Under the pieces are notes generated by a model. The model ran no database searches, was not told the origin of the DNA, and saw only the letters and a list, made by a program, of their open reading frames with translations. 64,000 bases of DNA from DATLLN01 sp963720885 (lineage in GTDB: Bacteria > Actinomycetota > Thermoleophilia > Gaiellales > JAICJC01). This document shows positions 48,726-58,194 of this stretch, piece after piece; positions within the stretch are counted from its first letter, which is position 1, and each line of letters begins with the position of its first letter. The DNA is taken from NCBI GenBank assembly GCA_963720885.1, contig CAVRGW010000005.1, positions 558,001-622,000 on the forward strand. Reading direction: 5' to 3'. The translations under genes were made by a program, and so were the position numbers.

Positions 48726-49774
48726 CGCCTGTGGAGTGTAAGGAGGTCGTCGGCGATCACGGCCGCCGCGTCCGGCCGCGCCCAGGCGAGTGCCGCCTCC
48801 CCCATCCGCCGCATCCGCTCCGGGTCGGCCAGCAGCGCCCGAACCTCGACGTCCAGCCGCTCGTGCGTCAGCTCGGCATCAGGGATGACGATCGCCGCCC
48901 CCGCCTGCTCCAGGTGCCGCGCATTCGCGGTCTGGTGATCGGCGGTCACATTGGGCGACGGGATCAGGATCGACGGCTTGCCCGCAGCGGCGATCTCGAA
49001 GATCGAGCCGCCTGCGCGAGCAACCACCAGCGAGGCGCCGCGCAGCGCCGCATGCAGCCCCGGCAGGAAGGCGCGGACGCGGTAGCGCTCGCCCTCCAGG
49101 TCCCGGTACGGCTCGTACTCACGGTCGCCCGTGACGTGCAGCACGCGCAGGTCGCCCCCCGCCCACGGCGCGACGGCGGCATTCAGGCGGGTAGCTCCCA
49201 GGCTGCCGCCGAACGCGAACACGTCGCCGGTCCACGTCTCACCGGCGTCGACCGGCTCCGCGGGAACCGGCCTGCCTGTGACCAGGTACTTGCTGCCCGT
49301 CCGGCCCTCGATCGGGAACGAGAGATAGACGCGCTCGACCAGCGGCGCCGCCAGCCGGTTCGCCAGCCCCACGTGCGCGTCGACCTCGAGCAGCGCACCC
49401 GGCACGCGCGACGCCCGCGCCGCCAGCAGCATCGGGCCTGACACGTAGCCGCCTGCGCCAAACACGACATCCGGCTTCACCTGGGAGATGATGCGTCGGC
49501 AGGCAACGGGTGCGGTCGCCGCCCTCCAGGCCGACGAGGCCAGCGCCGGGGACAGCCGGCGCTCGAATCCCCGAACCTCGAACGTATGCAGCGGATAGCC
49601 GGCCTCGGGCACCAGCCGCGCCTCGATCCGGTCGCCGCCGGCGAACTCGACCTCGGCGCCCCTATCCGACAGCTCGGCGGCCACCGCCAGTGCCGGGACG
49701 ACGTGTCCCGCCGTGCCGCCGGCTGCGATCAGCACTCGCGGCCGCGCGCTTGGAAGAGGCTTTGGGTTTGGCAT
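48722..49774 (-). CDS. murG: UDP-GlcNAc:lipid I transferase MurG
   Basis: A 350-residue GT28 enzyme at the inner face of the membrane that converts lipid I to lipid II. It has RVLIAAGGTAGHVVPALAVA, VVFGAGGYVSGPMLLAARAS, FAFGGSLGATRLN, VVARAGGSIFEIAAAGKPSI, and NVTADHQTANARHLEQAGAA. Its conserved N-terminus begins by residue 13, so the start must overlap ftsW: by 113 bp from the ATG at 49774, or by 74 bp if the GTG at 49735 is used. Confidence 0.95.
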   Translation of the reverse strand: MPNPKPLPSARPRVLIAAGGTAGHVVPALAVAAELSDRGAEVEFAGGDRIEARLVPEAGYPLHTFEVRGFERRLSPALASSAWRAATAPVACRRIISQVKPDVVFGAGGYVSGPMLLAARASRVPGALLEVDAHVGLANRLAAPLVERVYLSFPIEGRTGSKYLVTGRPVPAEPVDAGETWTGDVFAFGGSLGATRLNAAVAPWAGGDLRVLHVTGDREYEPYRDLEGERYRVRAFLPGLHAALRGASLVVARAGGSIFEIAAAGKPSILIPSPNVTADHQTANARHLEQAGAAIVIPDAELTHERLDVEVRALLADPERMRRMGEAALAWARPDAAAVIADDLLTLHRR

Positions 49775-50969
49775 CGGAGGTTGTCGTGCGGCCGCGTGCG
49801 CGGGACGACACCGCCGTCTCGCTGTCGGCCACGTTCAGCATGACGCCGACCAGGGCGAGCATCACGACCAGGCTCGAGCCGCCCGAGCTTATCAGCGGCA
49901 GCGGAACGCCGGTCAGCGGCAGCACGCCCAGCACGGCGCCCAGGTTGACGAACGCCTGGCCGGCGACCAGGCAGGTGGCGCCGGCGACCAGGTACTTGCC
50001 GAACGGATCCTTGCAGCGCATCGCGATCCTGAACCCGAGTACGGCGAACGCCGCGAAGGCGAGTACGGTGACGAGGATCCCGATCAGCCCCAGCTCCTCG
50101 CCGATCACCGACGCGATCATGTCCGTCGACGCCTCCGGCGTGTAGCTCTTCTGCGTTCCGTTGCCCAGTCCGACACCGGTCCATCCGCCGCTGCCCAGGC
50201 CGTACATCGCCTGGATCACCTGGTACCCAGTCGCCTGCGGATCCTTCTGCGGATCGAGGAACGTGGTGATGCGCTGCATCTGGTACGGCTCGCGGATCAC
50301 CGTGTATGTGACCACCACGAGTGCCGGGATGGTGACCGAGAGGAACAGCCGGAACGGCGTCCCCGCCACGACCAGCACGCCGCACACCATCAGCACGATC
50401 GCGATGGTCGTGCCCAGGTCGGGCTCGATCTTGACCAGCGCGCACACGACCAGCACCACGGCGCCCAGCGGATTGATCAGCTCCATCAGCGTCTGCGGCG
50501 GTCGCCGGCGGGAGGCCAGCACCGCGGCGGCGAATAGCAGCATCGCCGCCTTGGCGAACTCCGACGGCTGGATCGAGATCGGGCCGAGCAGCAGCCATCG
50601 GCGCGCGTTGTTGATCTCGGCGCCGATGCCCGGCACCAGCACGAGCACCAGCAGCAGCACGACCAGCCCGAGCACCGGCACGGCCATGTAGCGCAGGCGC
50701 CGGTACGGGAACCGCGCCAGGCCGGCCATCACGGCGATGCCCAGGCCGGCGTAGATCCCCTGCTTCATCAGCACCGACACGGGGTCGCGGCCGAACAGCA
50801 CCGCGGTGCCGCTGGACGCGCTGTAGACCATGATCAGGCCGAACGCGACCAGCCCGAGGGTCACCAGCATCAGCAGGTGGTACTCGATCGGCGCGACCGC
50901 CTCGCGGCGCCGGCGGCCCTGCCGCCGCGGCGTCGCGGGCGCCGCCTCGGACGCCGTCTCAGACGCCAA
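49662..50969 (-). CDS. ftsW: Septal peptidoglycan polymerase FtsW
   Basis: A 435-residue SEDS-family membrane enzyme with about ten membrane segments that polymerises lipid II with FtsI. Marks are LIMVYSASSGTAVLFGRDPV, RWLLLGPISIQPSEFAKAAM, the KIEPDLGTTIAIVLMV loop, and the end VPLPLISSGGSSLVVMLALV. I place the start at the TTG at 50969 because AGGAGG lies 6 nt before it; the TTG further up at 50987 lies before that ribosome site. The basic, Ala/Arg-rich C-terminal tail overlaps the murG start. Confidence 0.93.
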   Translation of the reverse strand: MASETASEAAPATPRRQGRRRREAVAPIEYHLLMLVTLGLVAFGLIMVYSASSGTAVLFGRDPVSVLMKQGIYAGLGIAVMAGLARFPYRRLRYMAVPVLGLVVLLLVLVLVPGIGAEINNARRWLLLGPISIQPSEFAKAAMLLFAAAVLASRRRPPQTLMELINPLGAVVLVVCALVKIEPDLGTTIAIVLMVCGVLVVAGTPFRLFLSVTIPALVVVTYTVIREPYQMQRITTFLDPQKDPQATGYQVIQAMYGLGSGGWTGVGLGNGTQKSYTPEASTDMIASVIGEELGLIGILVTVLAFAAFAVLGFRIAMRCKDPFGKYLVAGATCLVAGQAFVNLGAVLGVLPLTGVPLPLISSGGSSLVVMLALVGVMLNVADSETAVSSRARGRTTTSDAKPKASSKRAAASADRSRRHGGTRRPGTGGGRRAVG

Positions 50970-52245
50970 CCGGCACCTCCTGGGCAAGCCGGCGGAACTC
51001 GTCGCCGCGGTGCTCGTAGTCGCGGAACTGGTCGAACGACGCGCATGCGGGCGACAGCAGCACGGTGTCGCCCGGAGATGCGTCGGCCGCCGCCTGGGCG
51101 ACCGCCGTGGCCAGGTCGCCGGAGTCGGTGTGGGCGACGCCGCGCTCGTCGAGCTCCGCTGCGATCGTGCCGACCGCCTGGCCGATCAGGTAGACGCCGA
51201 CCACGGGGCCGTCGGCCACGGCCTCGGCCAGCTCGGCGAACGAGGCACCTTTCAGGGAGCCGCCGAGGATCAGGCGGATGCCGTCGTCGAACGCGGTCAG
51301 CGCCATCATCGCGGCCTCGGGGTTGGTCGCCTTGGAATCGTTGACGAACGAGACCCCGTCGCGGGTCGCCACCACCTCCAGACGGTGCGGCGGTGCGGTG
51401 AACTCGCGCAGGGCGCGGTCGCGGTCGGCCAGGGAGACGCCGATCGCCTCAGCGGCCAGCGCGGCCGCGAGAGCGTTCTCGAGGTTGTGCTGGCCACGGA
51501 TGCCCGCATGCTGCCAGTCGATCCGGTCGGACTGGTCGCGCGAGAACCACTCCCGGCGGCCGCGCCCGGGAAGGTCGCCTGCGCGCAGGATGGGGTCGTC
51601 CGCGTTGAGCACCGCGACGTCCTCGGGGCGCTGGTTCTCGAGCAGGCGCAGCTTGGCCCGAAGGTAGGCGTCCAGGGAGCCGTGGCGGTCGATGTGATCG
51701 GGCGTGATGTTCAGCACCACGGCGACCTCGGCGTGGAACGTGTCGATGTCCTCGAGCTGGAAGCTGGACAGCTCGGCCACCACCCACGCGTCGGGGTCGA
51801 TCCGCCCGGGCAGCTCGGTCAGCGCGCGGCCGACGTTGCCCGCCACCTCGACGGACAGGCCACCGGCGCGCAGCATCGCGCCGATCAGCTCGGTCGTGGT
51901 GGTCTTGCCGTTGGTGCCGGTGACACCGACGAACGGGTTGGACAGCATCCGTTGCGCCAGCTCGACCTCGCCCCACACGGGCACGCCCGCGGCCCGTGCG
52001 GCCCGCACCACCGGCGCCTCACCGGGCACCCCGGGGCTCTTGATCAGCGCTGTCAGTCCCGCCACCGGCACCTCATCCTGTCCGGTGACGTATTCGACGC
52101 CGATCGCGTCGAGCCTGGCAGTGTCCAGGCCGGTGCCGGAGTCGAAGCCGCGGACGCTCGCCCCCGGCCACAGCCGGTGGATCGCCTCGCACGACGCCAG
52201 CCCGGAGCGGCGCAGGCCGACGACCAGATAGTCACCGTCCCTCAT
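50959..52245 (-). CDS. murD: UDP-MurNAc-L-Ala:D-glutamate ligase
   Basis: A 428-residue Mur ligase that adds D-Glu. It has the N-terminal YLVVGLRRSGLASCEAIHRL, the ATP loop VGVTGTNGKTTTTELIGAML, AELSSFQLEDID, the LNITPDHIDRHGSLDAYLRA block and NDSKATNPEAAMMAL. The ATG overlaps the mraY stop. The 3' end overlaps ftsW by 11 bp and contains its ribosome site. Confidence 0.97.
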   Translation of the reverse strand: MRDGDYLVVGLRRSGLASCEAIHRLWPGASVRGFDSGTGLDTARLDAIGVEYVTGQDEVPVAGLTALIKSPGVPGEAPVVRAARAAGVPVWGEVELAQRMLSNPFVGVTGTNGKTTTTELIGAMLRAGGLSVEVAGNVGRALTELPGRIDPDAWVVAELSSFQLEDIDTFHAEVAVVLNITPDHIDRHGSLDAYLRAKLRLLENQRPEDVAVLNADDPILRAGDLPGRGRREWFSRDQSDRIDWQHAGIRGQHNLENALAAALAAEAIGVSLADRDRALREFTAPPHRLEVVATRDGVSFVNDSKATNPEAAMMALTAFDDGIRLILGGSLKGASFAELAEAVADGPVVGVYLIGQAVGTIAAELDERGVAHTDSGDLATAVAQAAADASPGDTVLLSPACASFDQFRDYEHRGDEFRRLAQEVPVGV

Positions 52246-53252
52246 CGGAACTTCGAGTAGGCGAGGTAGTAGAGGACGAACCCGCTGGCGCCGAACATCG
52301 CCGCTGCGATCCAGAAGCGGACGATGATCTTGTTCTCGGTCCACTCCAGCATCTCGAAGTGGTGGTGGATCGGCGCCATCAGGAAGACGCGCTTGCCGGT
52401 CAGCTTGAACCACAACACCTGGATCGCCACCGACAGCGCCTCCAGCACGAACACGCCGCCGATCAGCACCAGCAGCGCCTCGGTCTTGGTGAACACCGCC
52501 ATCGCCGCGAGCGCCCCGCCCAGGCCGAACGAGCCGGTGTCTCCCATGAAGACGTCCGCCGGGTAGGCGTTGTACCAGAGGAAACCGACGCAGCCGCCGA
52601 CCAGCGCGGCGCCGATGATCGCCAGATCGATACGGCTGTTCGCGCCCTCCGGCGTGAGGCCGCCGGGCGACAGGAACGCCACCACCATCATCGCCGTGTA
52701 GGTGAGCATCGCGATCGTCACCGTGCCCGCCGCCAGGCCATCCAGCCCGTCGGTCAGGTTGACGGCGTTGGCGGCTCCGGCAACCACGAAGAACAGCAAC
52801 ACGTAGTACACCGGCCCGAGCTCGAAGCGCACGTCGATCAGCGGCAGGTACACGTCGGTGGACAGGCCCTGGCGGTCGGCGACGTACGCCAGCACCGCCG
52901 TCACGCCGAGCAGCAGCAGCATCTTCCACCGCCCCGACAGGCCCAGCGAGCGCTTGTGGACCAGCTTCATGTAGTCGTCGATGAACCCGATCCCGGCGCA
53001 GGCCAGCATCACGCCGGCCACCGTCAGCGCCGGCGTCGTGTACTTGCTGAGCGGCAGGAAGGCGACCAGCGCACAGGCCAGCAGGAACATGCCGCCCATC
53101 GTCGGAGTGCCCTGCTTGATGATGTGCCCGGCCGGCCCCTCCTCGCGGATCTGCTGCCCGAACGCGCGGCGCCGGAAGAACGCGATGAACAGCGGTCCGA
53201 TCGCGATCGCCAGCACGATCGCGATCACGCCTGCGGCCAGAGCCAGCTTCAC
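52242..53252 (-). CDS. mraY: Phospho-MurNAc-pentapeptide transferase
   Basis: A 336-residue integral membrane enzyme (about ten segments) that attaches phospho-MurNAc-pentapeptide to undecaprenyl phosphate, giving lipid I. Catalytic motifs are GIGFIDDYMKLV, NAVNLTDGLDGLAAG, YNAYPADVFMGDTGSFGLGG, and the MAPIHHHFEMLEW loop. It is coupled to murF and murD by 4-bp overlaps. Confidence 0.97.
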   Translation of the reverse strand: MKLALAAGVIAIVLAIAIGPLFIAFFRRRAFGQQIREEGPAGHIIKQGTPTMGGMFLLACALVAFLPLSKYTTPALTVAGVMLACAGIGFIDDYMKLVHKRSLGLSGRWKMLLLLGVTAVLAYVADRQGLSTDVYLPLIDVRFELGPVYYVLLFFVVAGAANAVNLTDGLDGLAAGTVTIAMLTYTAMMVVAFLSPGGLTPEGANSRIDLAIIGAALVGGCVGFLWYNAYPADVFMGDTGSFGLGGALAAMAVFTKTEALLVLIGGVFVLEALSVAIQVLWFKLTGKRVFLMAPIHHHFEMLEWTENKIIVRFWIAAAMFGASGFVLYYLAYSKFR

Positions 53253-54568
53253 GGGGCGACCGCCTCGACGACCGCTTCCAGGCCCATCGACCGGCTGCCC
53301 TTGACCAGCACCACGTCACCCGGCACCAGCAGCTCGCCGATCGCGTCGACCGCCTCGTCGCGGGTGGCGAACCAGTAGCCGCCGAAGCTGCGGGCGAGCT
53401 CGCCGACGGCGACCACCAGCTCGATGCCCAGCTCGCCCGCCAGCTGCCCGACCTCGGCGTGGTGCGCCGGCCCGTCCGGGCCGAGCTCGGCCATGTCGCC
53501 GAGCACGGCGACCGTTCGGCGGCCCTCCGACACGTCAGCCAGGTGGCGCAGCGCCGCCGCCATCGACGCCGGGTTGGCGTTGTAACAGTCGGCGATCAGC
53601 AGGCCGCCGCCGGGCAGCTCGATCTCCTCGCCGCGCCAGCGAGAGAACCTCACGTCCCCCGCCCCATGCGCCAGCTCGTCCGCCGGCAGGCCGAGCACGT
53701 CGTAGACGGCCGCGGCCGCCGTCAGGTTGAGGGCGTCGTGACGGGATGTGAAGTTCACCGGCACGTTCAACGTTCGACCGTGGAGCGCGATCTCCGCCTC
53801 GCCCCCGCCCCCCGTGCGGCGGAACGCGACGAGGCGCACGTCGGCGTCCTCGCCGTCGCCGAAACCGACCACCCGGCCGGGGTGCTCCGCGAGGTGCGGA
53901 CGCAGCAACGGCTCGCCCGCGGGCACCACCGCGACGCCGCCCGGCGCCAGGTGGTGGAGGATCTCGGCCTTCGCCTCCGCGACCCGCTCGACGGTGCCCA
54001 GCAGTTCCAGATGGACGGGGCCGACGGAGGTGATCACGGCAACGTCGGGAAGCGCGATCTCGGCAAGGTAGGCGATCTGCCCGAGGCCGCGCATCGCCAT
54101 CTCTGCGACCACCACCTCGGTGTCCGGGCCGGTGCGGCACAGCGTCAGCGGGACGCCCAGCTCGTTGTTCTGGTTCTCGCGGCTGGCGACGACACTGATG
54201 TGTGGCCCGAGCAGCGCGCGGAGCACGTCCTTGGTCGACGTCTTCCCCGTCGAGCCGGTGATGCCGACCACGCGGGCGGCCGAGCGCTGGCGCACCAGGG
54301 CGGCGATCCGGCCCAGCGCGACCAGCGGGTCGTCCACGCGCACCCGGCGCGAGCCGGGGTTGGCGTGCGGCACCAGCGCCGCGGCCGCGCCCGCGGCGAG
54401 CGCCGCGTCGGCGAACTCACCGCCGTCCGCTCGGGTGCCGGAGAGCGCGACGAACAGATCACCCGGCGACACCTGCCGGGAGTCGGTGGCGATGCCGGTG
54501 ACCTGGATGGCAACATCGGTGGTGCCGCCGGTGGCGGCGGCGATCTCGACCGTCGAGAGGGGGATCAT
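53249..54568 (-). CDS. murF: UDP-MurNAc-tripeptide:D-Ala-D-Ala ligase
   Basis: A 439-residue Mur ligase that adds D-Ala-D-Ala. It has SPGDLFVALSGTRADGGEFA, the ATP loop VGITGSTGKTSTKDVLRALL, ENQNNELGVPLTL, EMAMRGLGQIAYLAEIALPD, and the end ADCYNANPASMAAALRHLAD. ATGA overlaps join it to murE and mraY. Confidence 0.97.
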   Translation of the reverse strand: MIPLSTVEIAAATGGTTDVAIQVTGIATDSRQVSPGDLFVALSGTRADGGEFADAALAAGAAAALVPHANPGSRRVRVDDPLVALGRIAALVRQRSAARVVGITGSTGKTSTKDVLRALLGPHISVVASRENQNNELGVPLTLCRTGPDTEVVVAEMAMRGLGQIAYLAEIALPDVAVITSVGPVHLELLGTVERVAEAKAEILHHLAPGGVAVVPAGEPLLRPHLAEHPGRVVGFGDGEDADVRLVAFRRTGGGGEAEIALHGRTLNVPVNFTSRHDALNLTAAAAVYDVLGLPADELAHGAGDVRFSRWRGEEIELPGGGLLIADCYNANPASMAAALRHLADVSEGRRTVAVLGDMAELGPDGPAHHAEVGQLAGELGIELVVAVGELARSFGGYWFATRDEAVDAIGELLVPGDVVLVKGSRSMGLEAVVEAVAP

Positions 54569-56013
54569 GGCTTCCGGCTGGTCAGCGCCTCCAACGCCTC
54601 GCGCGCAACCTCGCGGTCGTCGAACGGGATCGTGCGGTCGGCGAACTGCTGGCCCTGCTCGTGGCCCTTGCCCGCGATCACGACCACGTCGCCCGCCGCA
54701 GCGCCGGCGACGGCATCCTCGATCGCCCGCCGTCGATCGAGCTCCACCTCCATCTCGATGCCGGCGGTAATCTCGTCAGCGATCGCCTGGGGATCCTCGC
54801 TGCGCGAGTTGTCCGTGGTGACGATGGCGCGATCGGCAAGCTTGCGCGCGACGGCGCCCATCAGCGGCCGCTTGCCGCGGTCGCGGTCACCGCCGCAGCC
54901 GAACACGCAGATCAGCCGGCCGGCGGTGATCGCCCGCGCCGCGCGCAGGACGTTCTCCAGCGAGTCGGGCGTGTGCGCGTAGTCCACCAGCACCGTGAAC
55001 GCCTGGCCGCCGTCGACCGCCTCGAACCTGCCGGGGACGCCCGGCATGGCCGCGATCCCCTCCCGAACTGCACGGTGCGGGAGATCGAGCAGCTCGGCCA
55101 CGGCCACCGCGCAGAGCACGTTCTCGACGTTGAAATGACCGCGCAGCCTGACGTCGAGGGGCAGCGGCCCGCGCGGCGTCTGTGCGATCAGCGAGATCGC
55201 GCCTCCCTCGCCCACCTCGACGGCGGCGGGGCGCACGTCGGCCTCGTCGCCCGAGGCGGCGTACGTCAGCACCGGCCCGGCCGCCTCTGCCGCGAGCCGC
55301 CGGCCGTAGGCGGTGCCGGTGTTGACGGCGCCCGGGCGCGCCGGGTCCTCGAACAGCCGCCGCTTGGCCAGGTAGTACGCCTCCATGTCCGGGTGGAAGT
55401 CGAGGTGATCCTGCGTCAGGTTGGTGAACGCGACAGCGGCGAAGCGCAGGCTGTCGGCCCGCCGCAGCTCGAGCGCGTGCGACGACACCTCCATCGCGCA
55501 GCTGCGGTCGCCGGCATCGGCCATGCGCCGCAGGATCGCCTGCAGATCGACGCTCTCCGGCGTCGTGTGGGTGACCGGCTCGACAACGCCGCCGATGCGC
55601 GACTCGACGGTGCCCAGCAGCCCCGGCCGCAGCCCGGCCGCTGACAGGATCGAGTACATCAGATAGGCGGTCGTCGTCTTGCCGTTGGTGCCGGTGACAC
55701 CGACCACTCGGAGCTCGTCGCTGGGACGGCCGTAGAAGGCGTCGGCCGCGGTCGCCATCGACTGCCGCGCCGACTCGACCACGAGCTGTGTGACCGGCAG
55801 ATCGAGCACGTGCTCGACGATCAGCGCAACGGCGCCGTGCTCGACGGCCATCGGCGCGAAGTCGTGCCCGTCGACCCGCAGGCCGGAGACGCAGACGTGG
55901 AGCGCGCCCGGCACCGCGGATCGCGCATCGTAGGTCACCGCGGTGATGTCGCCTTCGGGTGGGCCGACGACCCGCAGCGGGCGCACGGCATCGATCAGCG
56001 TCGCCAGCTCCAT
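54565..56013 (-). CDS. murE: UDP-MurNAc-L-Ala-D-Glu:diamino-acid ligase
   Basis: A 482-residue Mur ligase that adds the third residue of the stem peptide. It has VVGVTGTNGKTTTAYLMYSI, the THTTPESVDLQAILRRMADA loop, MEVSSHALELRRA, FTNLTQDHLDFHPDMEAYY, and FGCGGDRDRGKRPLMGAVAR. The substrate-choice motif reads TDNSRSEDP. The DNPR motif marks meso-DAP enzymes, and DNSR keeps the Asp, Asn and Arg, so meso-DAP is likely. It begins 13 bp after ftsI. Confidence 0.95.
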   Translation of the reverse strand: MELATLIDAVRPLRVVGPPEGDITAVTYDARSAVPGALHVCVSGLRVDGHDFAPMAVEHGAVALIVEHVLDLPVTQLVVESARQSMATAADAFYGRPSDELRVVGVTGTNGKTTTAYLMYSILSAAGLRPGLLGTVESRIGGVVEPVTHTTPESVDLQAILRRMADAGDRSCAMEVSSHALELRRADSLRFAAVAFTNLTQDHLDFHPDMEAYYLAKRRLFEDPARPGAVNTGTAYGRRLAAEAAGPVLTYAASGDEADVRPAAVEVGEGGAISLIAQTPRGPLPLDVRLRGHFNVENVLCAVAVAELLDLPHRAVREGIAAMPGVPGRFEAVDGGQAFTVLVDYAHTPDSLENVLRAARAITAGRLICVFGCGGDRDRGKRPLMGAVARKLADRAIVTTDNSRSEDPQAIADEITAGIEMEVELDRRRAIEDAVAGAAAGDVVVIAGKGHEQGQQFADRTIPFDDREVAREALEALTSRKP

Positions 56014-56026
56014 GAATCCTTTAAGG

Positions 56027-57742
56027 CTACCGGGGCTTGTCGGGCTTGATCGACAGCGTCTGGGTGAGGAAGCTGCCGATCTGCTGGAACGCCGGCGCTG
56101 CGACGACGCCGCCGAAGATGTTGCCCCGCGGGGAATCGACGACCACCATCACCTCGACCTGCGGGTCGTCGGCCGGGAAGAACCCGACGAACGACGCCAC
56201 ATAGTCGGTGGTCGAGTAGCCGCCGGGGATCGGCTTCTGCGCCGTGCCCGTCTTGCCGGCCACCGTGTAGCCGGGGATCTGGGCGCGGACGCCGGTGCCG
56301 CCGGCCGCAGGGTCGAGCACGCCCTTCAGCATGTTCACCATCTGGTGGTCGACCTTGGTCGAGATGATCCGCTTCTCGGTCGGCTCGACCGGCGCGCGGC
56401 CCTGCATCTGCTTGATCACGTGCGGCTCGACCAGCACGCCGTCGTTGGCGATGGTGCTGTACAGGGCTGCCATCTGCATCGGCGTGACGCTGATGCCCTG
56501 GCCGATCGGGATGTTCCCGATCGACGAGCCGTACCAGTCGTCGACCGGCAGCACCGAGCCGGCCTGCTCCTGATACAGGCCCAGCGCGGTCGGCTTGCCG
56601 AACCCGAACTTCGCGATCCACTTCGACAACAGGTGCGGCCCGACCTGGCGGGCGATCTCGACGGTGCCGACGTTCGACGACTGCTGAAGGATCCTCGACG
56701 CCGTCAGCGTGATCGGCCCGCGGTACGCGTCGTCGTGGATCTTGCGGTCGGCGACCTGGATCTCGTACGGCAGATGGAACTTCATCTGCGGGTAGATGAT
56801 CCCTGCGGACAACGCCGCCGCGAAGGTGACGACCTTGAACGTCGACCCCGGCTCGTACATGTCCTGCACCGCGCGGTTGCGCGTCAGCTGGTGCAGCTGC
56901 CACGGCGACAGGTCGTGCACCTTGTTGTCGTCGTAGGACGGCGCCGTGCCCATCGCGAGCACCTCGCCGGTGCGCGGGTCGAGCACGATTGCCGTGGCCG
57001 ACTTCGCCTTCCACTGCCTGACGGTGTCCTCGAGGACGCTCTGCACCTTCGCCTGGACGACCTGGTCGATCGTCAGCTGCACGTTGCGGCCGTCCTGCGG
57101 CTTGGCCAGCTGCAGCTTCTCCAACGGCTGGCCGTCCGGCGCGTTGACCTCCAGCTCACGGCCCGGCTTGCCGGCCAGCCACGGGTTGAGGCTGTATTCC
57201 AGCCCGGAACCGTTGGGCCGGCCGTGGAGGTCGATGTCGGTGTAGCCGAGCAGCTGTGCAGCGAGGTTGCGGAACGGGTAGACGCGGTGTGCCTCGGGTA
57301 CGGCGAACAGGCCGGGCGGGTGGGCCGACAGGATGTCCTCGATGGTCGCCGGGTCGAGCTGGCGCACCAGCTGCACCTGGTAGGCGTCGGATTCCAGCAG
57401 CCCGCGCAGCCGGGTGATCTCGGCGCGCCGATCCTTCCTGCCCTTGATGCCAAGCCGGTCGGCGATGTAGGCGGCGGTGACGTTGGCGTCGACCACTTGC
57501 TTCGGGTACGCCATCAGCGTCTTCCACGTCACCTGCTGCGCCAGCTGGTTGCCATGCCGGTCGGTGATCGTGCCCCGCGGCACGGGGATGTCGTACACAT
57601 GGCGCTGCTGCGCGTCGGCCCTGCGGACGAGCTCGCGGGCGTCGATCGTCTGGATCTTGATCGCCCGCCCGATGACCAGCGCGAAGCCGATCACCGACAG
57701 GATCATGATCAGGCGCAGGCGGCTGTTGGGCAGGTGATTCAC
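56027..57742 (-). CDS. ftsI: Penicillin-binding protein / FtsI-type septal transpeptidase
   Basis: A 571-residue class B PBP that cross-links septal peptidoglycan with FtsW. It has an N-terminal membrane anchor (LIMILSVIGFALVIGRAI) and a dimerisation domain with RGTITDRHGNQLA. The transpeptidase motifs are YEPGSTFKVVTFAAALSAGI (SxxK), QQSSNVGTVEIA (SxN) and AGKTGTAQKPIPGG (KTG). No PASTA repeats follow. It overlaps ftsL by ATGA. Confidence 0.95.
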   Translation of the reverse strand: MNHLPNSRLRLIMILSVIGFALVIGRAIKIQTIDARELVRRADAQQRHVYDIPVPRGTITDRHGNQLAQQVTWKTLMAYPKQVVDANVTAAYIADRLGIKGRKDRRAEITRLRGLLESDAYQVQLVRQLDPATIEDILSAHPPGLFAVPEAHRVYPFRNLAAQLLGYTDIDLHGRPNGSGLEYSLNPWLAGKPGRELEVNAPDGQPLEKLQLAKPQDGRNVQLTIDQVVQAKVQSVLEDTVRQWKAKSATAIVLDPRTGEVLAMGTAPSYDDNKVHDLSPWQLHQLTRNRAVQDMYEPGSTFKVVTFAAALSAGIIYPQMKFHLPYEIQVADRKIHDDAYRGPITLTASRILQQSSNVGTVEIARQVGPHLLSKWIAKFGFGKPTALGLYQEQAGSVLPVDDWYGSSIGNIPIGQGISVTPMQMAALYSTIANDGVLVEPHVIKQMQGRAPVEPTEKRIISTKVDHQMVNMLKGVLDPAAGGTGVRAQIPGYTVAGKTGTAQKPIPGGYSTTDYVASFVGFFPADDPQVEVMVVVDSPRGNIFGGVVAAPAFQQIGSFLTQTLSIKPDKPR

Positions 57743-58194
57743 GGACGCGCGGGCGAGTGGTGCACCGACGTGCCCGCCGGCGGCTTCTCAGGCTGATCGG
57801 CGACCGGCGCGTGATGGCGGTGGTGCGGCGCCGTCCCCGGCGTGAACTGGATGAACGCCTTGCGGCCCGGCGACGACGGCACCATCCCCAGGCGCTTCGC
57901 CTCCGACGCGATCCTGAAGTACCCGGACATGCCGGCGACCTGGGACGCCAGATCGGCGTTCTGCTGCTTGATGGCGGCGGTCTCGGCCTCCAGCCTGCTG
58001 GCGGCGATGGTGCCCCGCAGCGCGCCGACGTTGAGTGCAACGATGCCGGCGAACAGAATCGCCAGCACGATGATCCAGAGGAACGCCGGGCTCAGCCGCG
58101 ACCGCGTGCGCCTGCCGGACTCGCGGGCACGCTGCGGCCGGGACGCTGCGCCCCGCGGACGGGCGGTACGCGGCGCCGGGGCGGCGACGCTCAC
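57739..58194 (-). CDS. ftsL: FtsL-like bitopic division protein
   Basis: A 151-residue protein with a basic, Pro/Arg-rich cytoplasmic end, one membrane segment (FLWIIVLAILFAGIVALNVG), then a leucine-zipper-like coiled coil (ASRLEAETAAIKQQNADLAS). An RLGMVPSSPGRKAFIQFTPG segment and a His/Pro-rich tail close it. Size, layout and position between rsmH and ftsI fit FtsL, which bridges FtsB and FtsQ; its sequence is poorly conserved in general. The GTG start overlaps the rsmH stop. Confidence 0.85.
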   Translation of the reverse strand: MSVAAPAPRTARPRGAASRPQRARESGRRTRSRLSPAFLWIIVLAILFAGIVALNVGALRGTIAASRLEAETAAIKQQNADLASQVAGMSGYFRIASEAKRLGMVPSSPGRKAFIQFTPGTAPHHRHHAPVADQPEKPPAGTSVHHSPARP

